A stretch of 56,119 nucleotides of DNA from Rhizobium sp. BK418 (lineage in GTDB: Bacteria > Pseudomonadota > Alphaproteobacteria > Rhizobiales > Rhizobiaceae): contig NZ_SLZK01000014.1 of assembly GCF_004341105.1 (NCBI RefSeq), forward strand, positions 1 to 56,119, written 5' to 3'. The notes under the pieces were generated by a model. It was not told where the DNA came from. It saw nothing but the letters and a program-made list of their open reading frames with translations, and searched no databases. Numbering within the stretch: position 1 is the stretch's first letter; each line of letters starts with the position of its first letter. The position numbers and the translations under genes were made by a program. Below are positions 8,058 through 16,868 of the stretch, in pieces.

Positions 8058-8843
8058 TCATACGCTCGCAATCAGCCCGCCATCAACGCGGATTAGCGAG
8101 CCGGTGAGATAGGATGCCCTGCTGCTCGCCATGAAGGCGACGACATCGGCGTATTCCTGCGGATCACCGTAGCGACCAACGGGGATCGAGGCTGTGCTGG
8201 CTGCTGAAACGTCTTCTACGGACTTGCCTTCACGCTTGGCTTTCTGCTCGTCGAGGTATGTGATGCGTTGGGTTGCGACACGGCCCGGAAGGACGACGTT
8301 GACCGTCACGCCGTCACGGCCCACCTCGCCTGCCAGCGTTTTCGACCAGCCGAGGAGCGACATGCGAAGTGAATTCGAAAGCCCGAGGTTGGGAATGGGT
8401 GCGACGACACCCGATGATGTCGACGTGATAATGCGGCCCCACTTCCTCTCCCGCATCTTAGGAAGAACAGCGTCGCTGATGGCGATGACCGAGAGCACCA
8501 TGCTGTCGAAATACTTGCGCCAGCTGTCAGCGCTTTGACCGGAGACCAGCGTCGGCGGCGGTCCGCCGGTGATATTGACGAGGACATCGACCGAGCCGAG
8601 TTGATTTTCGATGGCGGCGAGATTAGGGGCGATCGCGTCAAGGTTGGCAAGGTCCCATTCCACGGCCATACCCGAACCGCCGGCTGTGCTTATATCGGAA
8701 ACCGTCTTTTCGGCCGCTTCCTTGTTAATGTCAGCGACCGCAATCTGCGCACCCTCTGAAGCGAGCGTTTTGGCGATCGCACCGCCAAGTCCTCCGCCAG
8801 CCCCCAATACGAGAGCCGTTTTACCATTCAATCCCAGATCCAT
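8058..8843 (-). CDS. Divergent SDR-family protein lacking the catalytic Tyr
   Basis: The 261-residue Rossmann protein has a modified cofactor loop (GAGGGLGGAIA) and ends with the SDR-type VDGG. Around the active site it reads SSGVVAPIPNLGLSNSLR. Ser is present, but the Tyr of YxxxK is replaced. This matches a known branch of FabG-like SDRs that lack the standard tetrad. It may act on an unusual substrate or not be a classical dehydrogenase. It lies in the tail of the catabolic operon, 44 bp after the upstream SDR and 7 bp before the cupin. Confidence 0.85.
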   Translation of the reverse strand: MDLGLNGKTALVLGAGGGLGGAIAKTLASEGAQIAVADINKEAAEKTVSDISTAGGSGMAVEWDLANLDAIAPNLAAIENQLGSVDVLVNITGGPPPTLVSGQSADSWRKYFDSMVLSVIAISDAVLPKMRERKWGRIITSTSSGVVAPIPNLGLSNSLRMSLLGWSKTLAGEVGRDGVTVNVVLPGRVATQRITYLDEQKAKREGKSVEDVSAASTASIPVGRYGDPQEYADVVAFMASSRASYLTGSLIRVDGGLIASV

Positions 8844-8887
8844 GGTCTGTTCCTTTCTGTTGTTGTCGATTTTTGTCCGGCGTCAGA

Positions 8888-9661
8888 TCAGCCGGCCATC
8901 CAGCCGCCATCGACCATCAGGTTGACGCCGGTGATGTAGCTCGCCATATCGCTGGCAAGGAAAAGGGCCGCACCCGCGACATCGCGGGGTTCTCCAAGAC
9001 GCGGCCAGGGCGTACGCCGTCGCGAATAGTCGAGGGCGTCGGGATCATTGGCGACGCCCGGCTTGCCGGTGATGATCTTGCCGGGTGCGATCGCGTTGCA
9101 GAGGATCATATCGGCGGCGTGATCGACCGCGATCTGCCGGGTCATCTGTACGATTGCTCCTTTGCTGACGCCGTAGGGAAAATCGCCTGGGCAAGCCACC
9201 ATGCCGTGCTGCGAGGAGACGTTGATGATCCGGCCCCGCGCCTCGCCCTCAGGCTCCTGTGTCAGGAACTGCGTTACCGCGCGTTTGCAACAGTAGAAGA
9301 AGCCCGTAACGTTGACCGACATAACCCGATCCCATTGTTGCAGGGAGGTATCGAGAAGATTGGTCGAAGTGTATATCGCGGCGTTGTTGACCATGATGTC
9401 GAGGCGACCGAACTCTTTTACTGTCTGGGAGACAAGCGCATCGACGTCCGCCCAGCTGGCGATATCGGTCTTGACGAACAGACAGCTTCCGCCCGCCGCG
9501 ACAATAAGGGCACGCGTAGTATCGCCTCCCTCGATCGGAGCCTCGGATAGGTCGGCAATGACGACGGTTGCGCCCTCTTCGGCATAGCGAAGTGCGATCG
9601 CGCGTCCGAGACCTGAACTGGCACCGGTCACAATTGCAATTTTATCATCGAGCATAGGCAT
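8888..9661 (-). CDS. SDR-family oxidoreductase
   Basis: About 257 residues make a classical SDR: NAD(P)-binding GASSGLGRAIA, the NNAAI motif, catalytic Ser in NVSSQHGM, and Y-x-x-x-K in FPYGVSKGAI. The C-terminus reads YITGVNLMVDGGW. A frame extends to 9745, but ATG at 9661 has GGAA 6 nt upstream and begins at the domain. It starts 10 bp after the dihydroorotase-like gene. It is clearly paralogous to the SDR at 31942-32712 (shared SSQHGM, Y-RSRTP-like stretch, and similar ending), linking the two catabolic blocks. Substrate unknown. Confidence 0.9.
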   Translation of the reverse strand: MPMLDDKIAIVTGASSGLGRAIALRYAEEGATVVIADLSEAPIEGGDTTRALIVAAGGSCLFVKTDIASWADVDALVSQTVKEFGRLDIMVNNAAIYTSTNLLDTSLQQWDRVMSVNVTGFFYCCKRAVTQFLTQEPEGEARGRIINVSSQHGMVACPGDFPYGVSKGAIVQMTRQIAVDHAADMILCNAIAPGKIITGKPGVANDPDALDYSRRRTPWPRLGEPRDVAGAALFLASDMASYITGVNLMVDGGWMAG

Positions 9662-9671
9662 TGGAATTCCT

Positions 9672-11006
9672 TCAAGCGAGGCTGCGGACAACTCGGCCGC
9701 GGCGCGAGGCAATAAGTGCTCCGTCTGCGACGATGCGTTCACCACGCAGAAACACGTCCGTCAGCCTGCCGGGCGTGCGCTTGCCATGAAAAGGGGTATA
9801 GGCTGCGCGAGAGACCTGAGTGATGTCGGTGATATCAGTGGAACGGGTCATATCGATAAGCAGAATGTCAGCGTCACGACCAACCGCGATGGCACCCTTG
9901 GCGCGCCCCAGCCCAAAGCGAAGCGCGGGGTTGCGAGAGCAGATGCGGACCAGATCCTGAAGGGTCATAAGCTTTTCCGCCACGAGATCCAGCATAACAG
10001 GGAGCAGCGTCTGGAGACCGGGCATGCCGCCCGGAATGTCGGCAAAGACGTCATGGGGAAGGGATTTCTCTAGCGGGCTATGGGGTGCATGGTCCGTCGC
10101 CATGATGGCAATCAGTCCTTCAGAGACCGCATTGCGCAAAGCCACTACATCGTCACGGCTGCGGAAGGGAGGCGATCCCTTGAGTCTGGCGCCCGCAGTC
10201 TCGTAATCTTCAGAGGTGAAAAACAGGTTCTGCGGTGTCGTTTCGACGGTGACATCCGCCATTCCACGAAAGCGGCGCCACGTCTCTACGCCAAGCTTGG
10301 AATTCACCTGGCGTACATGCACACGCGCGCCGGTCTCGGCTGCAGCCAGCACCGCCCGCGCAATCCCCCCAGCTTCAGCAAGCGGCGGTCTGCTTTCCAG
10401 AAATGCCCTGATGTCGCCAGCCCGGTTGCGTCCGGCGCTGCCCTCGAGGATCGATTGCTCGCCGGGAGAAACTCCTATCACCGGGCCGGCGCCCACAACA
10501 CGGCGCAGCATCTCGGTTACAGCATCCATCGTGTCGAAACGGTAGTCGACGGGCACGTCGGCCGTGAACAGCTCGAGAGAAACCGGCGACAAGGCCAGCA
10601 GGTCGTCCAGGTTATCGATTTTCCTCGAAAGCACTGCCTGAAAACCGACATCGACATGAAGACGGCCTGCGGCACTCGCCATCTTTTCCGACAATTGCTG
10701 AGCGGTTGCCGTCCAGGGATCGTCAGTCGGCATATCGAGGACCGTCGTCACCCCGCCAAGGGCGGCGGCATGGGTACCGCTTTCGAAATCTTCCTTCTGC
10801 GTCAATCCCGGTTCGCGCAAATGCACATGCGCATCGACCAGACCAGGCAACAGCTGTTTGCCGCGAGCATCGATGAAGCTTCGTGCCGTAGCGGTGTCGC
10901 CCGGCGCAAGAAGGGCAGCAATTTCTCCACCGCGAATGCCGACGTCAGCAGGGCTTTCACGATCCGCATTGACGACGGTTCCGCCGGTGATCAGCGTGTC
11001 GAACAT
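9672..11006 (-). CDS. Dihydroorotase/allantoinase-like amidohydrolase
   Basis: This 444-residue cyclic amidohydrolase resembles AllB/PyrC-type enzymes that open cyclic amide rings. The metal-binding HxH lies in DAHVHLREPG, another His in ARVHVRQVN, and the catalytic Asp in MATDHAPHS. Two positions look atypical. The carboxylated Lys region reads SLELFTAD, with Glu near the expected Lys, and the usual HAE motif reads VSPGEQS. The metal centre may therefore differ from that of true dihydroorotase. It is translated 15 bp after the ThDP enzyme gene. With the dihydropyrimidinase-like gene in the same operon it suggests a multi-ring or stepwise cyclic-amide pathway. Confidence 0.85.
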   Translation of the reverse strand: MFDTLITGGTVVNADRESPADVGIRGGEIAALLAPGDTATARSFIDARGKQLLPGLVDAHVHLREPGLTQKEDFESGTHAAALGGVTTVLDMPTDDPWTATAQQLSEKMASAAGRLHVDVGFQAVLSRKIDNLDDLLALSPVSLELFTADVPVDYRFDTMDAVTEMLRRVVGAGPVIGVSPGEQSILEGSAGRNRAGDIRAFLESRPPLAEAGGIARAVLAAAETGARVHVRQVNSKLGVETWRRFRGMADVTVETTPQNLFFTSEDYETAGARLKGSPPFRSRDDVVALRNAVSEGLIAIMATDHAPHSPLEKSLPHDVFADIPGGMPGLQTLLPVMLDLVAEKLMTLQDLVRICSRNPALRFGLGRAKGAIAVGRDADILLIDMTRSTDITDITQVSRAAYTPFHGKRTPGRLTDVFLRGERIVADGALIASRRGRVVRSLA

Positions 11007-11021
11007 ACGCGGCTCCCGTCC

Positions 11022-12707
11022 CTACCACAGACCCGCAAGTCGCGGCTCTTCATGCGTGACGACCTCGACGAGTGCCGCCTGCCCCGCCTTGACCTTTTCC
11101 AGTGCGCGCAAAAGACCCGGACGCAGCATTTCCGGTTCGACCACGCATTCGCCATGACCACCGAGGGCCTCGGCAATCGGGGCGTAGTTTCCGCTCAGCC
11201 GGTTTGCTCCATATTTGCTGGTGGCGATCGGCATGCTCTTGGCGTAACCGCCGAGCACGTTGTTGCGCAGCACGATCGTCAAGACCGGAAGATTGCATCG
11301 TATTGCCGTCTCGAAGTCGATCCCGACCATGCCGAAGGCGGATTCGCCCATCAGATTAACGACCGTCGCGTCGGGGCGGGCAAGCTTGGCGCCCATGGCG
11401 AAACCGAGACCACTGCCAAGCTGGGTGGTTTTTCCCCAGCCGATATAGCTGCCGGGCGCCGTGGCCACATAAAAGGGGCAGAACTGATCGCGCGGGTTGC
11501 CGGCGTCATGCGTGACGATCGATGTTTCCGGGTCGAGCACCTGCATCAATTCCCACACGACACGGTATGGCGAGATCGGCCGGCTTTGCGATGTCAGGAG
11601 CGGCATCCATTTTTCCATGAAGGCAGCTCGCACGCGGGCAATCTCGGCGACCGGATCAGGCCGCTCGCCGAGCGACCCATGCGCCTCGCGGATACGGGCA
11701 GTCATCTGCTTCAGAACAGACCCCACATCGCCAATCACCCCTTGCGCGATCGCATAGTCCTTGCCGAGATCAGCCTCGTCGATCGTGACCTGCAGGATAA
11801 CCTTGTCGTCCGGCATTGGCAGAATGTAGTAGGATCGCGTCAGGCTGCTGCCGAGCGCCAGCACAACGTCGGCCCTGTCCAGAAAATGATCGACCGTCGC
11901 CGGACGTGCGCGCCCCGCGGTCCCGAGTGCCAGCGGATGGTCCTCTGGAAAACCGCTCTTGCCGTTCGGCGTCGTCATGACCGGAATCTTCAAAAGCTCC
12001 GCGAGGTCGACTAGTTCAGCCGTGGCCGATGCCGACAGAACGCCCTGGCCCGCCAGGATGAGCGGCTCTTTGGCCGCAAGCAGCGTCTCGACGAGTGTGG
12101 CGACCTCCCCATCGTCGGCTTGGGTCACACTCCGGCGCGGACGGCGATGGTCGGCCGGCAGGGCATCGAGCTTTTCGGCCAGGAGATCAACAGGCAACTC
12201 GAGAAGGACCGGCGCCGGCGGGCCATTTCGCACCCGCGATATCGCCGCATGCATCAGCTTCGGCAGATGGGCGACCTGCGTTGCCGCCTCGCACCACTTC
12301 GTGATGTGACGGAAATTGCGTCGGGATTCGAAATTTGGAGAGACGGCTTCCGCGCCGCGTGGATAGCCGGTCGGCAGGAACAGCATCGGCACGCGATCGT
12401 TGAAGGCCTGCGCTATGCCGGAAAATGCGCTTTCGGCTCCCGGACCGTACTGCACCGTGACGACAGCAAGCTCCTTGCCGGCCGTTGCCCGCGCGTAACC
12501 CTCAGCGATATTGACGGCAACCCGCTGCGTGCGGGCAATCAGCGGCGGAATGTCGAGCGCTGCCGAGGCATCGAACAGCTCGCTCGCCGGAAAACCGATG
12601 ATCTGTTTGACGCCTTCTTCCTTCAGGACCCCGGCAATATAGTCCGCGCCGGTCATCGTCTCTGCGCGCAAGTGTCCTTCAGCCAGTACATGTGTGCCGT
12701 CAGCCAT
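11022..12707 (-). CDS. Thiamine-diphosphate enzyme, acetolactate-synthase-like
   Basis: About 561 residues form the three-domain POX/AHAS fold: N-terminal Pyr domain, central domain, and C-terminal PP domain. Members decarboxylate or ligate 2-oxo acids. The position normally holding the catalytic Glu (RHEQ in AHAS) reads RTQR, giving Gln61. The ThDP/Mg motif, usually GDG...NN, reads MGESAFGM...LRNN. Glyoxylate carboligase is a known family member without that Glu, so the enzyme may still work, with altered chemistry. ATG at 12707 overlaps the upstream stop codon by 8 bp (ATGGCTGA). A TTG at 12731 is a less likely start. Confidence 0.87.
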   Translation of the reverse strand: MADGTHVLAEGHLRAETMTGADYIAGVLKEEGVKQIIGFPASELFDASAALDIPPLIARTQRVAVNIAEGYARATAGKELAVVTVQYGPGAESAFSGIAQAFNDRVPMLFLPTGYPRGAEAVSPNFESRRNFRHITKWCEAATQVAHLPKLMHAAISRVRNGPPAPVLLELPVDLLAEKLDALPADHRRPRRSVTQADDGEVATLVETLLAAKEPLILAGQGVLSASATAELVDLAELLKIPVMTTPNGKSGFPEDHPLALGTAGRARPATVDHFLDRADVVLALGSSLTRSYYILPMPDDKVILQVTIDEADLGKDYAIAQGVIGDVGSVLKQMTARIREAHGSLGERPDPVAEIARVRAAFMEKWMPLLTSQSRPISPYRVVWELMQVLDPETSIVTHDAGNPRDQFCPFYVATAPGSYIGWGKTTQLGSGLGFAMGAKLARPDATVVNLMGESAFGMVGIDFETAIRCNLPVLTIVLRNNVLGGYAKSMPIATSKYGANRLSGNYAPIAEALGGHGECVVEPEMLRPGLLRALEKVKAGQAALVEVVTHEEPRLAGLW

Positions 12708-13608
12708 GATGATCGATCCAGTAGCGGGCAATATCCTGCCGGCGCATGAAGCTAGCCCCGGGGGTATTCTTGACGTGTTCGATCACATCGCGCAGGCCCG
12801 AGGCTCGGTTGGGCTGACCCATCCAGCGAGCGTGCACGCCGATCGTCAGCATCCGCCCGCCGGTCTCATCGGCTTCCCCAACCATGTAATCGATGGCAGC
12901 ACGGCAATCCTCGGCAAAGTCGCGCGGATTGCTGTAGCCAGGCGCAATCAGATAGCGGCTGTCGTTCAGCGTCTTCGAATATGGCACGACGAGAAGCCGC
13001 GTCCCCTCATGGTCGAGGAAATAGGGAAGGTCATCGTTGCAGGGGTCGGAGTAATAGAGAAATCCCCCTTCCCTGACGATCAGGTCACGGGTGTTGACGC
13101 TTGGAAAGGAGCGGCAGTTCCAGCCGAGCGGCCGTCTTCCCGTGAGTTTCTGATAAAGCGCGATCGCCTCGTGAAGCTGCTCTTCCTCCTCATGGCGCGG
13201 CATGGCTGAATATTCGCTCCAACGCAGGCCATGGCCGAGGAGATCGTGGCCGCGGGCGTTCATCCAGTCGATAACGGCAGGGTTCTTCTGGAGCGCAACG
13301 GCGCAGGCCGAAACGGTCACGGGAATGTCATATCGGTCAAACAGACGTGCCAGACGCCAGACGCCGGCGCGGCTGCCATATTCGAAATGCGTTTCCGTTC
13401 CGAGGTCACGCAGCGGCGGGCTGTTGGGTATATTGTATTCGCCCCAATTGTCGTTTCGCCCGTCCTCGAGCCAGGAGTATTCTGCGCCTTCCTCGTAGTT
13501 CAGTACGAGATTGATCGCGAGCCTTGCCCCGCCCGGCCAAGTGACGACCGGTGGGTTCGGGCCATAGCCGACGAAATCGCGCGATTGATCTTTTGCCGTT
13601 GCGCTCAT
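12700..13608 (-). CDS. PuuE-like polysaccharide deacetylase family protein (allantoinase-type)
   Basis: The 302-residue protein opens with the PuuE-type signature (DFVGYGPNPP, WPGGARLAINLVLNYEEG) and has the conserved LLGHGLRWSEY and NCRSFPSVNTRDL segments. PuuE of Pseudomonas is a metal-independent allantoinase with the polysaccharide-deacetylase fold. Homologues in catabolic operons probably open cyclic ureides or deacylate amides. A GTG at 13611 precedes the ATG at 13608. GAGGAG 7 nt upstream supports the ATG, which shares one base with the upstream stop codon. A paralogue lies at 27728-28633. Confidence 0.88.
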   Translation of the reverse strand: MSATAKDQSRDFVGYGPNPPVVTWPGGARLAINLVLNYEEGAEYSWLEDGRNDNWGEYNIPNSPPLRDLGTETHFEYGSRAGVWRLARLFDRYDIPVTVSACAVALQKNPAVIDWMNARGHDLLGHGLRWSEYSAMPRHEEEEQLHEAIALYQKLTGRRPLGWNCRSFPSVNTRDLIVREGGFLYYSDPCNDDLPYFLDHEGTRLLVVPYSKTLNDSRYLIAPGYSNPRDFAEDCRAAIDYMVGEADETGGRMLTIGVHARWMGQPNRASGLRDVIEHVKNTPGASFMRRQDIARYWIDHHG

Positions 13609-14645
13609 CACTTCTCCTCGCTCTCATGTTCGTTTTCGATGATCCAGTCCATGTAATCATGGAAGGACTGCCTGGCGCAGCGCGGCCGCCAGCCCGTATC
13701 CAACGCGATGCGGGAAATGTCATAGGCGCCCCACATCCCGTCTTTCAGCGAAACATCCTGGACGATGTTGGCGCTCTCGGCCGGGCTCACTTCGACTTGT
13801 AGGTGAGGCGCGCGTTCCCTTGCCCAACCGACGATGTCGCCGATCGTGGAGGTCTCTCCGCTGCCGATATTGTAGTGCCGGTAGCGCAGCCTGTCCGCGA
13901 GGAGGAGTGCGACGATCGCATCGGCGACATCCGTCGAGGTGACGTAGTCGCCGACAGGTTCCAGGCTGTTCGGGCGGATTGCCTCGCCTGCAAGCGCCAT
14001 ATGGGCGATGCGGTTTGGCACATGCCGGAAATTGCGGCTGCCCGTGGCCCGATCCATTGGACCGTAGACCGAGGCGAGCCTGACGGAGGCGGCCGACAGA
14101 CCGAAGAGATCGGCATAGCGGTTGACAACCATCTCGGCAGCAAATTTGGAGATCCCGTAGAGCGTCAGAGGTGCGACATACCCGCCTTCCGGAAGGGGTT
14201 CGCCCGTCCAATCCGGCCCGTGATGACGATAGACAGAACCCGAACTGACGAAGACCAGACGTTGAATGAGGGGACGCGTCCGCAGCCATTCGAGCATATG
14301 CACGGTGCCCATGAGATTGACATCGACGATCCTGGCAGGGTCTTCGGCTTCGGGCTGGCGATTTGCCTCTGCAGCACTGCCACGCGAAATCGGAGTAACG
14401 GTCGCGCCGTGCACCACGTAGCGGATATCGTGGCTGTCGAGCGCTGCTTCCCACGCGTTGCGATCGCGGATATCGGCCGTCACCACAGTGAGCCGATCGC
14501 GAACCGGAGCAAAATAACGTTCCGCCATGGCATCCAGGCCGGCACGATCAAGGACGACCACACGCGCCAGGGGATCACGATCGAGCCACGTCCGTGCGAG
14601 GACGCTCATGACGAAGCCGGTTGCGCCGGTGACGAGAAGGGTCAT
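13608..14645 (-). CDS. NAD-dependent epimerase/dehydratase family protein
   Basis: About 345 residues form an extended SDR: GATGFVMSVLA near the N-terminus (a slightly altered GxxGxxG), catalytic Ser/Thr in FVSSGSVYR, and Y-x-x-x-K in LYGISKFAAE. Such proteins reduce or epimerise sugars and small carbonyl compounds. The ATG at 14645 starts the Rossmann strand, and a frame to 14735 adds a non-conserved leader. A paralogue at 30948-31916 lies in the second catabolic block. It ends in the start of the PuuE-like gene, so the two are translated together. Confidence 0.87.
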   Translation of the reverse strand: MTLLVTGATGFVMSVLARTWLDRDPLARVVVLDRAGLDAMAERYFAPVRDRLTVVTADIRDRNAWEAALDSHDIRYVVHGATVTPISRGSAAEANRQPEAEDPARIVDVNLMGTVHMLEWLRTRPLIQRLVFVSSGSVYRHHGPDWTGEPLPEGGYVAPLTLYGISKFAAEMVVNRYADLFGLSAASVRLASVYGPMDRATGSRNFRHVPNRIAHMALAGEAIRPNSLEPVGDYVTSTDVADAIVALLLADRLRYRHYNIGSGETSTIGDIVGWARERAPHLQVEVSPAESANIVQDVSLKDGMWGAYDISRIALDTGWRPRCARQSFHDYMDWIIENEHESEEK

Positions 14646-14676
14646 TTCAAATCCATCCAAGATTTCGATACAGGGA

Positions 14677-15438
14677 TCAGCGCGTCGCGTAGCCGCCGTC
14701 AACAAGAAGGTCGGTGCCTGTGATGAAGGAGGCATCCGCCGACAGGAGGAAGGCAGCGGCAGCGGCTATCTCTTGCGGCTTGCCGATGCGACCAAGCAGA
14801 TGGTCGGGGCCCAGCGCGGCATTCGCCGCGTCGAGATCGGGCCAGCGCTGCAGAAGCCTCGGGGTTGCGACGGCGCCTGGCGACAGACTGTTGACACGGA
14901 CGCCATCGCCGGCGTGGTCGACGGCCATGGCCTTGGCGAGGTGAACAAGGCCGGCCTTTGCGGCACAGTAGGCGACGGCCTTGCCGGTCGCTACATGCGC
15001 GAACTGCGATGCGATGAAAACGACCGATCCGCCGCCGCCCGCAAGCATCGGCGCAAGCGCATATTTGCTCGCAAGGAAGGCGCCCGTCAGGATCACGTCG
15101 ACCTCCAGCCGCCATTGCTGCTCGGGCAGGTCGAGGACGCTGGCGTCCAAGGCGGGCGCTGCTGCATTGTGCACGAGACCGTCCAGGCGACCGAAATGCC
15201 TCAAGCCTTGATCGACGGCGTCCTGGACCGACGCACTATCCGTCACATCGCAGCGGACGGCGAATGCCTTGGGGCCAAGCGACCGGGCTAGCGCCGCGGC
15301 ACCATCGAGCGATTGATCCGCACAGACCACAGCGGCATTTTCATCGGTGCAACGTCGCGCGATTGCCGCACCGATACCGCTCGCGGCACCGGTCAGAAAG
15401 ACCACCTTGCCATCAAGGCGTGACGTCATCGCGCTCAT
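14677..15438 (-). CDS. SDR-family oxidoreductase
   Basis: This 253-residue classical SDR has GAASGIGAAIA, HNAAA, Ser in IASQFAHV, and Y-x-x-x-K in VAYCAAKAG, ending in the usual VDGGY. The ATG at 15438 overlaps the stop codon of the dihydropyrimidinase-like gene (ATGA), so translation is coupled. It probably oxidises or reduces a pathway intermediate. Which one cannot be told. Confidence 0.9.
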   Translation of the reverse strand: MSAMTSRLDGKVVFLTGAASGIGAAIARRCTDENAAVVCADQSLDGAAALARSLGPKAFAVRCDVTDSASVQDAVDQGLRHFGRLDGLVHNAAAPALDASVLDLPEQQWRLEVDVILTGAFLASKYALAPMLAGGGGSVVFIASQFAHVATGKAVAYCAAKAGLVHLAKAMAVDHAGDGVRVNSLSPGAVATPRLLQRWPDLDAANAALGPDHLLGRIGKPQEIAAAAAFLLSADASFITGTDLLVDGGYATR

Positions 15439-16868
15439 GATGCGAGAACCTTCGAAAGACCCTGCTGTGGCGGGAAGGGCCGCTCTCTGGCGATGAACCG
15501 GCCACGGCCGGGTTCGGCCGTGATCTTCCCGTCGTCCCAGACGATGTCGCCACGTGAGATCGTCATGATCGGCCAGCCTTTCACGACTTGGCCCTCATAG
15601 GGCGTGTAATCGGTCGCGTGATGCAGCAGAGAATTGGTGACGGTGACGCTGCGATCCGGATCCCAGATCGCGATATCGGCGTCTGCGCCAACCGCAATGC
15701 GTCCCTTCCGGGGATGGAGGCCAAACAGCCGCGCCGGCGCACCGGCAGTCAGGTCTGCAAATTTCTGCAGCGATATCAGCCCGCCATTAACGGCTGCGGA
15801 AAACAGCAGGGCAAGGCGTGTTTCGATACCGGGTATCCCGTTGGGAATGCGATGGAAGGGCGTCCCGGGACCGCCGGCGATCTTGTCGGCATAGTGCCAG
15901 GGCGAATGGTCGGAGGTGAAGACTTCGAGCGTTCCGTCGAGGATGCCGGCCCAGATTGCCGGCTGGTTGGACTTGTCGCGCGGCGGCGGTGTGCAGACGC
16001 ATTTGGAGCCCGACAGATCATGGGTGTCGATATCGTCGGCGGAAAGAAAAAGATATTGCGGGCAGGTCTCGGCATAAATCGGCAGCCCGCGCGCCTTGGC
16101 GCGGCGAATCTCCTCGACAGCCCCACCGGCGGCGACGTGGCTGACGAGGATCGGTGTCTCGATCAGTTCCGAAAGGCTGATGGCACGGAAGGTTGCCTCG
16201 CGATCACCGATCGCCGAATGCGCCTTTTCGTGGTAGCGTAGCTCGGTCTTGCGCGCGGCGATGAACTTTTCGGTCAGCCATCGAATGCAGGCATCGTTTT
16301 CCGCATGGACCATGACCATTGCGCCTTGGGCGCGGGCAAGGGCGAGCACGTTCAAGACCTCGTAGTCATCAAGCTTCAGTCCGTCATAGGTTAGATAGAT
16401 CTTGATCGATGTGCAGCCCTCGGCGATCAGACCGGGGATTTCGTCGCGCAGAACCTCTGCCGACGGGTCGCCGACGATGAGATGAAAACCATAGTCGATC
16501 CGCGCCTTCGAACGCGCTCGCTCATGGTAGTCATCGACGATTTCGCGCAGTGACTGCCCGCGCATCTGCATGGCGAAGGGCACGACTGTCGTCGTGCCGC
16601 CACACAATGCAGACAAGGTGCCGGTGTTGAAATCGTCCGCCGTCGCTTTGCCTTCCCAAGGCTGCTGGTCCATGTGGCAATGGCTGTCGACGCCGCCCGG
16701 CAGCACGATACGCCCCTCGGCCGCGACTTCCTGTTTTCCCTCGGGCAGGTCCAGCGCCAGCGCCGCTATCACGCCGTCGCGAACGCCGATATCGACCCGC
16801 CTGGTCGCATCCGGCAGCACCACGCGACCACCACGGATCACGAGATCATAGGGCTTTGTGGACGTCAT
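15435..16868 (-). CDS. Dihydropyrimidinase/hydantoinase-like amidohydrolase
   Basis: This 477-residue member of the cyclic amidohydrolase family (dihydropyrimidinase/D-hydantoinase type) has a complete binuclear metal site: HxH in DSHCHMDQ, the carboxylated Lys in TSIKIYLTYDG, His in MVMVHAEND and ILVSHVAAGG, and Asp in FTSDHSPWH. It should hydrolyse a five- or six-membered cyclic amide or imide to an N-carbamoyl or related acid. The frame is open upstream to 17789, inside the MFS gene, but the ATG at 16868 overlaps the MFS stop (ATGA) and starts the family's first strand. A broken relative lies at 25139-25605. Confidence 0.92.
   Translation of the reverse strand: MTSTKPYDLVIRGGRVVLPDATRRVDIGVRDGVIAALALDLPEGKQEVAAEGRIVLPGGVDSHCHMDQQPWEGKATADDFNTGTLSALCGGTTTVVPFAMQMRGQSLREIVDDYHERARSKARIDYGFHLIVGDPSAEVLRDEIPGLIAEGCTSIKIYLTYDGLKLDDYEVLNVLALARAQGAMVMVHAENDACIRWLTEKFIAARKTELRYHEKAHSAIGDREATFRAISLSELIETPILVSHVAAGGAVEEIRRAKARGLPIYAETCPQYLFLSADDIDTHDLSGSKCVCTPPPRDKSNQPAIWAGILDGTLEVFTSDHSPWHYADKIAGGPGTPFHRIPNGIPGIETRLALLFSAAVNGGLISLQKFADLTAGAPARLFGLHPRKGRIAVGADADIAIWDPDRSVTVTNSLLHHATDYTPYEGQVVKGWPIMTISRGDIVWDDGKITAEPGRGRFIARERPFPPQQGLSKVLAS

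Noticed and set aside
10080..12014. A 644-codon open frame on the plus strand
   Set aside because: It is fully antisense to the dihydroorotase-like and ThDP genes, which have clear family motifs. Long antisense frames are common in GC-rich DNA, and its product is Arg/His-rich with no family pattern.
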